NCBI GenBank assembly: GCA_039028975.1
Contig: JBCCHB010000132.1
Location: 1-48,594, forward strand
Length of the DNA stretch: 48,594 nt
Direction: 5' to 3'
Origin: JAHBNG01 sp039028975
Lineage (GTDB): Bacteria > Chloroflexota > Anaerolineae > Caldilineales > Caldilineaceae
Shown: piece by piece, positions 42,434 to 48,594 of the stretch
How the letters are laid out: each line of letters opens with the position of its first letter
How positions within the stretch are numbered: the first letter of the stretch is position 1
Position numbers and translations under genes: made by a program
Notes under the pieces: model-generated
Told to the model about the DNA's origin: nothing
Database searches by the model: none
What the model saw: only the letters and a program-made list of their open reading frames with translations

Positions 42434-42623
42434 AATGAATGACAAAGCGTCGTTGCCGTATTCGGGTAGTTCGAGTTTTTCCACTACCCTATGAGCATTG
42501 ACGGTTTCGAGACTCAAAACTCGGTTGCTAGACGAAGTAATAACCAGCGCCGATTTTTCTCTTGGAGTTGGGGACGGCTAGCATTCTTATCGAACTCATT
42601 TTTGACGAAAGCTTTAGAGTGCT

Positions 42624-42687
42624 ATACGATTCGACTATAATAATGATTTGATTACTGGGTTTGCTTTCAAACGAAGCCGAGTATAAT
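42624..42687. repeat. Degenerate copy of the ~85-bp MITE-like hairpin (copy 5)
   Basis: CTATACGATTCG on the left and GCTTTCAAACGAAGCCGAGTATA on the right correspond to the two ends of the family. The middle is shortened and the left arm is lost. It ends 15 bp before the SufE start codon, so it supplies the sequence in the position of that gene's leader. Confidence 0.6.
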
Positions 42688-42702
42688 AAGTGAAGCGAGA
42701 AG

Positions 42703-43167
42703 ATGCAAGCCATGACAGACATCAACCTTTCTGCCTATCCCGAGCGATTCCGGGAGATTATAGAGGAATTTGAAGCTGTAGATACTCGAGAACGGATGGA
42801 ATATCTTATCGATTATGCGATGGAACTGCCCGAACTACCGGAGCGGCTTCACGAAAAACGAGACCAAATGGAGCAGGTGCATGAGTGCCAGTCACCTGTC
42901 TTTTTGCATACTGAGATTGATAATGGCATGGTCCAATTTTACTTTGATATTCCTCATGAGGCACCGACTGTGCGCGGATATGCTGCCATCCTTGTCGATG
43001 GGTTACAAGACTTGGCACCCGCCGCAGTACTTGCCACGCCAGATGATGCATATCGTCCGCTGTTGCTTCAGGATGTAGTTACCCCTCAGCGACTACGGGG
43101 ACTTCATTTTTTGATGCGCTATATGAAAAAGCAGGTTGAAAGGCTGAGTGTTGAAGAAGCTCGTTGA
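42703..43167 (+). CDS. SufE family Fe-S cluster assembly protein (cysteine desulfurase activator)
   Basis: 154 residues; ATG 42703 or 42712, no strong ribosome site for either. The SufE pattern is clear: FREIIEEFEAVDTRERMEYL, IDYAMELPELPERL, then EQVHECQSPVFLHTEIDNG with the sulfur-accepting Cys, YFDIPHEAPTVRGYAAILVD, and the C-terminal LRGLHFLMRYMKKQVERL. SufE takes persulfide sulfur from SufS onto this Cys and passes it to the SufBCD scaffold in the cytosol. No suf neighbours are present, so it is a detached copy; many Chloroflexota have such lone sufE genes. Length is typical. Confidence 0.88.
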   Translation: MQAMTDINLSAYPERFREIIEEFEAVDTRERMEYLIDYAMELPELPERLHEKRDQMEQVHECQSPVFLHTEIDNGMVQFYFDIPHEAPTVRGYAAILVDGLQDLAPAAVLATPDDAYRPLLLQDVVTPQRLRGLHFLMRYMKKQVERLSVEEAR

Positions 43168-43172
43168 AATGC

Positions 43173-43256
43173 TATACTGCGGTCGATTTGAAAACCGTAG
43201 TTTCCTTAGCTCTACCAGAGTAACCAAACTATGGTTTTCAAACGGCGCTGAGTATA
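43173..43256. repeat. About 85-bp MITE-like hairpin, copy 4
   Basis: TATACTGCGGTCG, arm TTTGAAAACCGTAGTTT, loop with CTCTACCAGAG, arm AAACTATGGTTTTCAAA, end CGGCGCTGAGTATA. The arm tip differs from the other copies on both sides, keeping pairing (one G-T pair). It begins about 5 bp after the SufE stop codon, so it lies in that gene's 3' end. Confidence 0.83.
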
Positions 43257-43375
43257 GGTGTTAAGGAATGAGCCGTAAATAACTTGCTCGTTTCATTCGG
43301 GCATAATCCCACCAAATGACCAAGTTATAGAATTTTCGTTCCTAAAGGCTTTAATGTTGAAAGATCCAGTGGGGT

Positions 43376-44188
43376 TTAACTTCCAGGTGGTCCCTCATAG
43401 GAGGCTAACTGAGCAAGGGCCTGAGCCGCTCTCTCAAGACCCTCTGTGACTGCCGTAGTTGCGTTGTGGTAGGAGCTAGGTTGAGGGTGATCTGAGCTAA
43501 ACGAAGTAATGGTGACTACGCCCGTGTATTGAATGGCAAGTTCTTTGGCCAGGAAGACTTCTGGAATGAGGTTGAAGCCAATGACATCTGCTCCCCACGT
43601 GCGGTACATTCGGGCCTCGGCAGGCGTTTCTAGGCGCGGGCCGTCTAATCCTAGATAGATTAGCCCTGGCAGGACAAGCTCTAAGGTCTCAAATGCACCT
43701 TGCAAGATGGGTAACAATGTCGGATCATAGTAGCTGTGTGTTGGAGAAATGATCTCGTGACCGATGTGGATTAGGTCAGTCAATAAAGTCTGGCGATCAT
43801 CCGCAAAAAACGTGATTGGTTGGTGTTTGGTCCCATCAATATAGTCTTGTACAAAAAGGCTTTGCCCCAATTGAAGTAACGGGTTTAGCGCTCGGCCACG
43901 ATCCCAATTTAGAATCGACGTGACGCCCAACTGATGGGCTGCGTAGATAGTCGCCCTCGGATCTGTTCGGGTAGGCGAACCCGTGTAGGGTTGAACCCAA
44001 CATGGGGTTCTGTCAGGACCGCCTCGTAACGCTAGAGGCCCCACATTTCCAAAGGGCGTGTGAACCACATGTTCGCCTAAATACTCTCCAAAAACAGCTA
44101 AGGCTGATGGTGGCAAAAGTACACCGATAATATAAAGATGTTCTGCATCTGGTAGTGATTCAATATCCACTTGTTCATTCATATTCAC
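43376..44188 (-). CDS. MTAP/PNP family nucleoside phosphorylase (5'-methylthioadenosine phosphorylase-like)
   Basis: 270 residues. The family motifs are present: LYIIGVLLPPSALAVFGEYL, HTPFGNVGPLAL, RTDPRATIYAAHQLGVTSIL, GLDGPRLETPAEARMYRTWG, DVIGFNLIPEVFLAKELAIQ. The ETPAEARMYRTWGADVIG stretch is the PNP/MTAP phosphate/base-site signature. MTAP cleaves 5'-methylthioadenosine to adenine and methylthioribose-1-phosphate in methionine salvage. Here the usual GHGH-like N-terminal phrase is not seen and the N-terminus departs from well-known MTAPs, so substrate specificity is open. It is divergent from the methylglyoxal synthase gene; two nearby ATGs (44188, 44182) could serve as start. Confidence 0.8.
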   Translation of the reverse strand: MNMNEQVDIESLPDAEHLYIIGVLLPPSALAVFGEYLGEHVVHTPFGNVGPLALRGGPDRTPCWVQPYTGSPTRTDPRATIYAAHQLGVTSILNWDRGRALNPLLQLGQSLFVQDYIDGTKHQPITFFADDRQTLLTDLIHIGHEIISPTHSYYDPTLLPILQGAFETLELVLPGLIYLGLDGPRLETPAEARMYRTWGADVIGFNLIPEVFLAKELAIQYTGVVTITSFSSDHPQPSSYHNATTAVTEGLERAAQALAQLASYEGPPGS

Positions 44189-44304
44189 GGTTCACCATTT
44201 ACGATTAAGCTAGTAACTCTTGGCATAGATAGCTACCCAGATAGTTTCCGATAATTCGTCGAGAAGATCAGCTATCTATCCAAGGCCTTACGCCAAACTG
44301 TACT

Positions 44305-44694
44305 ATGTCCTTAAAACCAACTATGGATAAGACAATAGCACTAATTGCTCATGACGGCAAAAAAGATGAAATGGTTCGCTTTGCACAGGAACAGAAGGAC
44401 GTACTTAGTCAGTTTCAGCTTGTTGCTACAGGCACTACGGGACAACGCATTGCAAGCGCCACCCTACTGGGTATAACCTGTTTACGTAGTGGCCCCTATG
44501 GTGGCGACGCACAGATTGCGGCCAAAGTGGCGGAGGGGGAAATCGTGGCCGTCATGTTCTTTGTAGATCCTCTCTATGCTCACCCTCACGAACCCGATAT
44601 TCAGGGATTACTCCGTATCTGTAACGTTTACAATATCCCTCTTGCCACAAATGAGGCAACTGCCGAACTGATTTTGGCTGGCCTAAGTACCTAG
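44305..44694 (+). CDS. mgsA: Methylglyoxal synthase
   Basis: 129 residues from ATG 44305, or 123 from ATG 44323; neither has a good ribosome site. Catalytic motifs are intact: IALIAHDGKKDEMV, LVATGTTGQRI, LRSGPYGGDAQIAAKVAEGE, VMFFVDPLYAHPHEPDI, LLRICNVYNIPLATNEATAE. These include the Asp of GGDAQ and the His of HPHEPD used for catalysis and phosphate binding. The enzyme turns dihydroxyacetone phosphate into methylglyoxal plus phosphate, a bypass of lower glycolysis under phosphate limitation. It is cytosolic and usually a hexamer with allosteric phosphate control. Identification is firm. Confidence 0.93.
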   Translation: MSLKPTMDKTIALIAHDGKKDEMVRFAQEQKDVLSQFQLVATGTTGQRIASATLLGITCLRSGPYGGDAQIAAKVAEGEIVAVMFFVDPLYAHPHEPDIQGLLRICNVYNIPLATNEATAELILAGLST

Positions 44695-44956
44695 TTTGTT
44701 CTGATTGGTGGTGCAAAAATTTTTGCAGACTGTCGGCAGGATTTTGACTGGGGTGAGCGGAGCGTTTGGTTGCTTCTCATGAAGATCGGCTGTCCGGATT
44801 TAGTTTGATTGGATAGACTTAAACGTCAACCGTCCGGTGATGGCTATGTCGAACGTTAAACGCTCGTGGATAGACTGTAAAACTTGGCTTTCAAGCGCGT
44901 CAGGATGAAGCAAGGACTTCTGCGTACATTTGAATACATGAAAGGTAGCAGAGCAG

Positions 44957-46036
44957 ATGGCATCTGTTTTCGGTAGTACTATACAAAACCCCGCTTCTAT
45001 ACCGATCCGAATTGGGTACATCGGTGCCGGCACATTCGTTCGGGATGCCCACATTCCGGCCCTCTTGGAATTGAGAGAGCGGTTTGACTTGGTCGCCGTC
45101 TGTAGCCAAACGGCTATTTCTGCAAACGCCCGAGCTGAGCAGTGGAAGAGTCAAACAGGCCATAAACCAGTAACCTATACTGATTTGGATGGACTGCTGG
45201 CCCAGGATGACATTGACGCTATCGCCATTGCATTACCAATCTCCCTGATGCCAGATGTTGTCTTGAAAGCCTTGATGGCGGGGAAGCATGTCTTTAGCGA
45301 AAAACCGATTGCCCCGACAACGGCTGCCGCCCGTACGATTTACAGCCTCTACCAGAACTATACCGACCGAGTTTGGATGGTGGGGGAAAGCTGGCGCTAT
45401 GAAAGCACCTATCATACTGCTGCGAAACTACTCAGATCGGAGCCGATTGGTGCCACGCGATTTTGTCAGTTTTCCCTCTACCTGCCAGTAACGCCTGATA
45501 GCAAGTATTGGAAAACCCAATGGCGGCGTAATTGGGAATTTGACGGAGGCTGGATTCTTGATGGGGGCGTTCATCATATAGCGGTTCTACGGGCAGCAAT
45601 GGGAGAAATTCGTCGGGTCCACGCCTTTACGGCACTCAACAACCCTGAGTTAGGTAAAGCCGATACTCTCTCAGCAAGCTTGGAGTTTGAATCTGGTGCT
45701 ATCGGCACATATGCAGCCACATATGCCCTTCATTCAAATCAGCCGCCCGCCCTCACCATCTCCGGTGATGAGGGATGCATGCACATTACTAGAGGCCAAA
45801 TTGAGATTGTTCAAGATGAGAATACACGCAGCATCGAATGCCCAAAATTTGATGGCGTTACTCGCGAACTCTTCGCCTTTGCTGATGCGATCGAATTTGG
45901 TCGCCCCCATTTGAATACGCCAGAAGAAGGGTTGCGAGATGTGGCTGTGATTGAAGCCATGCTGGATTCAGCACGATTGGGGCAGGCATTACTGCCAGAC
46001 TTTCGGTTGTTTGAGGAGAGAGGCGGCAGAGTATAA
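44957..46036 (+). CDS. Gfo/Idh/MocA family NAD(P)-dependent oxidoreductase
   Basis: 359 residues. The N-terminal Rossmann domain has IRIGYIGAGTFVRDAHIPAL (the dinucleotide GxGxxx), then ALPISLMPDVVLKALMAGKH and VFSEKPIAPT with the EKP motif holding the catalytic Lys. The C-terminal alpha/beta domain has WEFDGGWILDGGVHHIAVLR, where the D-GGxxxDxxxH signature supplies the catalytic His. Such enzymes oxidise or reduce sugars, inositols or related polyols; the substrate cannot be told from sequence alone. AAGG lies about 12 nt upstream of ATG 44957, a weak site. It is followed by an 18-bp hairpin and then a PPOX-type gene on the same strand. Confidence 0.88.
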   Translation: MASVFGSTIQNPASIPIRIGYIGAGTFVRDAHIPALLELRERFDLVAVCSQTAISANARAEQWKSQTGHKPVTYTDLDGLLAQDDIDAIAIALPISLMPDVVLKALMAGKHVFSEKPIAPTTAAARTIYSLYQNYTDRVWMVGESWRYESTYHTAAKLLRSEPIGATRFCQFSLYLPVTPDSKYWKTQWRRNWEFDGGWILDGGVHHIAVLRAAMGEIRRVHAFTALNNPELGKADTLSASLEFESGAIGTYAATYALHSNQPPALTISGDEGCMHITRGQIEIVQDENTRSIECPKFDGVTRELFAFADAIEFGRPHLNTPEEGLRDVAVIEAMLDSARLGQALLPDFRLFEERGGRV

Positions 46037-46051
46037 CTAATACTTAGCTCT

Positions 46052-46110
46052 GCCATAGATGAGAATAATCTACCCGGCTAAAATGCTATCGAATTATTCT
46101 CATCTATGGC
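46052..46110. repeat. Perfect 18-bp inverted repeat between the oxidoreductase and PPOX genes
   Basis: GCCATAGATGAGAATAAT (46052-46069) pairs with ATTATTCTCATCTATGGC (46093-46110), loop 23 nt. No T-run follows, so it is not a classical terminator. The right arm contains the ATG at 46106 that would otherwise be the longest start of the next gene. Confidence 0.75.
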
Positions 46111-46138
46111 CAACCGCAGTATACCTTGGGAGAATATG

Positions 46139-46549
46139 ATGAAGAAACTTGAAATGAATGAGAATGTGTTGAAGCGATTGCAAGAAGAGGATGTCGCTTG
46201 GCTTACTACAGTGAGCTCCAAGAACGTACCTCAGCCAGCACCTATCTGGTTTTTGTGGGAGAATGATACACTGCTTTTCTATAGCCATGGTGATGCCATA
46301 CGCAACCGTAACGTGGAAAAGAACACGTGGGTCGCAGTAAACCTTAACAGCAACGAACTAGGGGGCGACGTGGTCATTATATGGGGGACGGCAGCTGTCG
46401 ACAAAGAGACGCCACCTGCGGACCAGCACCCTGCTTATTTGGAAAAATATCGGGAAGGGATTGCCCGAATCGGTATGACACCAGAGAGCTTTGCCGCAAC
46501 CTATTCGGTCGTCATTCGCGTCACGCCGACTCGGCTCAAAGCCTTTTAG
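46139..46549 (+). CDS. PPOX-class (pyridoxamine 5'-phosphate oxidase-like) flavin/F420-dependent oxidoreductase
   Basis: About 136 residues. The frame is open from 46106, but that ATG lies in a hairpin arm; GGGAG at 46128-46132 favours ATG 46139 (or 46136). The split-barrel pattern is clear: VLKRLQEEDVAWLTTVSSKN, PQPAPIWFLWENDTLLFYSH, RNRNVEKNTWVAVNLNSNEL, GGDVVIIWGTAAV, ending VVIRVTPTRLKAF. This matches the F420-dependent subgroup (TIGR03667-like), which binds F420 or FMN and reduces small substrates. Cofactor choice is a guess; the group is common where F420 is made. It is cytosolic and the length is normal. Confidence 0.8.
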   Translation: MKKLEMNENVLKRLQEEDVAWLTTVSSKNVPQPAPIWFLWENDTLLFYSHGDAIRNRNVEKNTWVAVNLNSNELGGDVVIIWGTAAVDKETPPADQHPAYLEKYREGIARIGMTPESFAATYSVVIRVTPTRLKAF

Positions 46550-46663
46550 GATCGGGAATGAAATAACTGGGTCATTTGACGGGACTACGCCCGTACGAAA
46601 CGTAGAGCTATTAACGACTCATCCTTTAGTGCAAAGCCATAAAATTATACAAAATGACCCGAG

Positions 46664-47203
46664 TTACTTCTTCTCATTATTGAGAAGATTGACCTTAAAT
46701 AGGTCAAGGACATCAAACGGAAAGCTTCGTAACTCAATCAAGGTTTTTGCTAGCCTAATGCCCCGAGCTGCTTGCGCCACAACCTCTTCTGGATAATTCA
46801 TGATTTCACGGTTCTGAGCAAAGGTCAGCTCGTCCCGCACATGTGTGGAAAAATCTGCTTGGACGATGACATCCAGGTCTAGATCAATAAATTCAATCAC
46901 CTCGCCATCCAGAATTGCTGGAAGGGCCGCATCACACTTCGCCTCCACAAACTCACCCTCAAATGTGTACTGTACAAGGACCGTCAAGGGCTCAACCGTA
47001 TTGAGATAGTGGATGAAGATCGGATCCGCGTAAGCAATAACCCCCTTGACGAACTTTCGGTGTCTGGCAGGATGGTGTAGCACGGCTATCCACCCTTCAA
47101 CTGGCGGGGGAGACGCTGACAGATACAAATCCGCTAAATGGATCCGTTCGCCTTCCCACTCCGACTTTACCCGTCCATCAAACTTGCGCTTGCAGACAAT
47201 CAA
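46664..47203 (-). CDS. DUF402 family protein
   Basis: 179 residues; start TTG at 47203 with AGGAAA five nt upstream is the best choice. The DUF402 core is clear: FEGEFVEAKCDAALPAIL, EVIEFIDLDLDVIVQADFST, ELTFAQNREIMNYPEEVVAQ, AARGIRLAKTLIE. The acidic DLDLD stretch is typical metal-binding in the family, some members of which are nucleoside tri/diphosphate phosphatases. The N-terminal part (EWEGERIHLADLYL) is the usual small beta domain. Known function is limited; phosphatase activity is plausible. It is followed on the same strand, upstream, by an amidohydrolase gene 55 bp away, so the two may form an operon. Confidence 0.8.
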   Translation of the reverse strand: MIVCKRKFDGRVKSEWEGERIHLADLYLSASPPPVEGWIAVLHHPARHRKFVKGVIAYADPIFIHYLNTVEPLTVLVQYTFEGEFVEAKCDAALPAILDGEVIEFIDLDLDVIVQADFSTHVRDELTFAQNREIMNYPEEVVAQAARGIRLAKTLIELRSFPFDVLDLFKVNLLNNEKK

Positions 47204-47258
47204 GTTGCTTTCCTCTCCCGCAGAGCCACTCTCATCACCTCAATCCACTAGGCACTGG

Positions 47259-48116
47259 TCACTCATTCAACCGATAAACCTTCAGCGCATTCTCTCGGAA
47301 TACCTGATTGTACTCATTATCTGATAGCTCGCCAGCCCCCCCTCCGGCATGGCCTAGCATGGTCTGATATGCTTCTTCATAGGTACCACCCAGCAACTCA
47401 GGAGGCCAATTGCTACCCCACAAAAGCCTCTCTGAACCAAAGTGTTCAAAGAGCGTATCTGCAGCAAACTGAAGCTGATCTGGTTGGCAATGGGGATGAC
47501 AATGAAGGAAGAAGGATGAGTACTTCATGTTGATATTGGGGCGCTTAGCCAATTCTGTAATATTGGTGGCCCAGGCTGATAAATCGCCTGAACGAAATGG
47601 TGGAAGTCCACAATGATTGACCACAAACGGAACGTCTTCATATTGCCCAGCAAAGGCGGCCACAGCAGGGAGAAGCGTGTGATCGACCAGTATGTCTAAC
47701 GTCAGGTTGCGTTGCCGCATCTCACGCATACCTGCCTTGGCCTTGGCATCATCCAGCCATTCTTCAGGTGCCGAAGCAGGACGGGCGCGAATGCCTGTGA
47801 ACCATGGCTTATCTACAAAAAGGTCCAGAGACCTAGCCAAATTCTCATTCTCGAAGGAGTAACTACCCACCAGCCCCAAAACGTAGGTGTATTGCTCAAC
47901 CAGCTCCCCACACCATAAATTATGCTCATCTGAATCAGGACCTGCGGCAACAATCACTACACCCTCTACATTACACGAATCCAATCCTGGTTTGAGCCGC
48001 TCCGGTAGATAGTCCTCTTCTAAAAAAGGCTTTCCGCGGAACCAGCCGCTAAAGGGGCGATATGGCTCTAGGTCCCAGAAATGGACGTGGGTATCGATGG
48101 CTAGGGATTTTGTCAT
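47259..48116 (-). CDS. Amidohydrolase 2 family (TIM-barrel metal-dependent hydrolase, fuconolactonase-like)
   Basis: 285 residues; AGGAG lies 7 nt before ATG 48116. Metal-site motifs: AIDTHVHFWD (HxH at the start of the barrel), PFVVNHCGLPPF (His), and SERLLWGSNWPPELLGG, where the usual Asp of the xxGSDxP motif is Asn. The replacement of that Asp is notable, but GSNWP is common in the L-fuconolactonase-like group. Members hydrolyse lactones or decarboxylate aromatic acids; the substrate is open. FFLHCHPHCQPDQLQFAAD adds extra His/Cys residues. It is cytosolic and likely transcribed with the DUF402 gene. Confidence 0.85.
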   Translation of the reverse strand: MTKSLAIDTHVHFWDLEPYRPFSGWFRGKPFLEEDYLPERLKPGLDSCNVEGVVIVAAGPDSDEHNLWCGELVEQYTYVLGLVGSYSFENENLARSLDLFVDKPWFTGIRARPASAPEEWLDDAKAKAGMREMRQRNLTLDILVDHTLLPAVAAFAGQYEDVPFVVNHCGLPPFRSGDLSAWATNITELAKRPNINMKYSSFFLHCHPHCQPDQLQFAADTLFEHFGSERLLWGSNWPPELLGGTYEEAYQTMLGHAGGGAGELSDNEYNQVFRENALKVYRLNE

Positions 48117-48594
48117 AGATCGGCTCCTTATATGGTCGATTGGTTTGCATCTATTTTATCCATGATTTAGTCGGATATGCAACTCAGCATGGCCGTCATG
48201 ATCGACTACCACAGTTACATAGGTGTAGAGATTACAATTGTCATTCCCAAATGACTCACCGCTTCTATTGGACGTTACTCTACTATGGATTGTAGTGTCG
48301 AACTATTTCTCATTAGGTGCGTAAAACTATCGTTTTGTAGTAATTAACGATTTGTGTTGCATATTGATTGAAAATATTGGTGATAGATGTATGTGATGAT
48401 GCGGAAGAAAGAAATATATTTTGCTCATCTTTTATATTATATGGTGGGATTATAACGACCAATACATAGACTTACCTGGCCTCATTCATGGATTAGGCCA
48501 AAGAGGCTGAGCGTTTCAGTTGAGTTCTATAGCTTTTAAGAAAAAGATTTTCCGGATTTTTACCTCGTTGACTCGACTGGTTTCTTGGCGAAAA
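48117..48594. other. AT-rich intergenic end of the window, nothing identified
   Basis: Apart from the ribosome site of the amidohydrolase gene at its left edge, I see no gene, repeat or clear promoter here. The sequence becomes AT-rich near 48300-48450. A gene may begin beyond the window. Confidence 0.5.

Noticed and set aside
44712..44727. 16-bp palindrome TGCAAAAATTTTTGCA after mgsA
   Set aside because: It is symmetric but has no loop and no clear partner; it could be a regulator site or chance, so no feature was called.
46052..46110. Terminator after the Gfo/Idh/MocA gene
   Set aside because: The stem is perfect but AT-rich and has no T-run on either strand; listed as an inverted repeat only.

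Overview
The window most resembles an accessory region of a Chloroflexota (Anaerolineae/Caldilineae-like) chromosome. The reasons are large secreted proteins with Thr/Pro-rich linkers and [I/V]Y[L/V]P-type hydrophobic motifs at or near domain ends, abundant STAND ATPases with TPR tails, a SpvB/RHS protein, RCC1 and Ig-like secreted giants, and moderate GC. The taxonomic call is inference; no rRNA or tRNA gene was seen.

Layout. 0-5.5 kb: 3' end of an IS110-type transposase that has cut off a STAND ATPase gene, then a Phd/RelE toxin-antitoxin pair whose toxin carries an amber codon, then an intact STAND-TPR gene. 5.5-13.5 kb: a secreted 2370-residue SpvB-RHS protein and a small two-helix membrane protein that could be its immunity partner. 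13.5-17.7 kb: a secreted protein with 14 RCC1 repeats and a caspase-like C-terminal domain. 17.7-26.7 kb: a hairpin-rich spacer, a small orphan gene, two more STAND-TPR genes, a di-heme peroxidase and a small secreted protein. 26.9-32.1 kb: an AAA+ ATPase with a PD-(D/E)XK-like tail, and a TPR lipoprotein. 32.9-42.4 kb: a PhyH dioxygenase, a 1925-residue Ig/FG-GAP/LamG exoprotein and a heavily broken FG-GAP pseudogene split by a 550-bp transposon-like element with a 6-bp target duplication. 42.7-48.1 kb: ordinary metabolic genes (SufE, MTAP/PNP family, methylglyoxal synthase, Gfo/Idh/MocA oxidoreductase, PPOX flavoprotein, DUF402, amidohydrolase).

The most striking signal is a promoter/operator module present four times (5508-5573, 18394-18448, 21538-21614, 29226-29291). 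Each copy has TCCGAGT-like half-sites at exactly 11-bp spacing, ends in a CCGAGT-N3-ACTCGG palindrome, and is followed exactly 18 nt later by TGCTAACCT or TGCTATACT (an extended -10). All four point at plus-strand genes: the RHS protein, the small orphan, the di-heme peroxidase and the TPR lipoprotein. Two copies lie in the divergent gaps next to STAND genes. The four STAND proteins share a gap-free ~102-residue N-terminal module that looks like an XRE-type helix-turn-helix. I infer that a STAND activator, working like MalT as an oligomer on repeated half-sites, may control a small regulon of mostly exported proteins.

The region also carries several small repeat families. An ~85-bp palindromic MITE-like element with covarying arms occurs five times, one copy degenerate. 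A GACCGCAAC hairpin occurs twice, once forming the C-terminus of a STAND gene. Other hairpin repeats lie between genes. With the IS110 end, the 550-bp element and several broken genes, this marks a dynamic accessory region next to a stable metabolic block.
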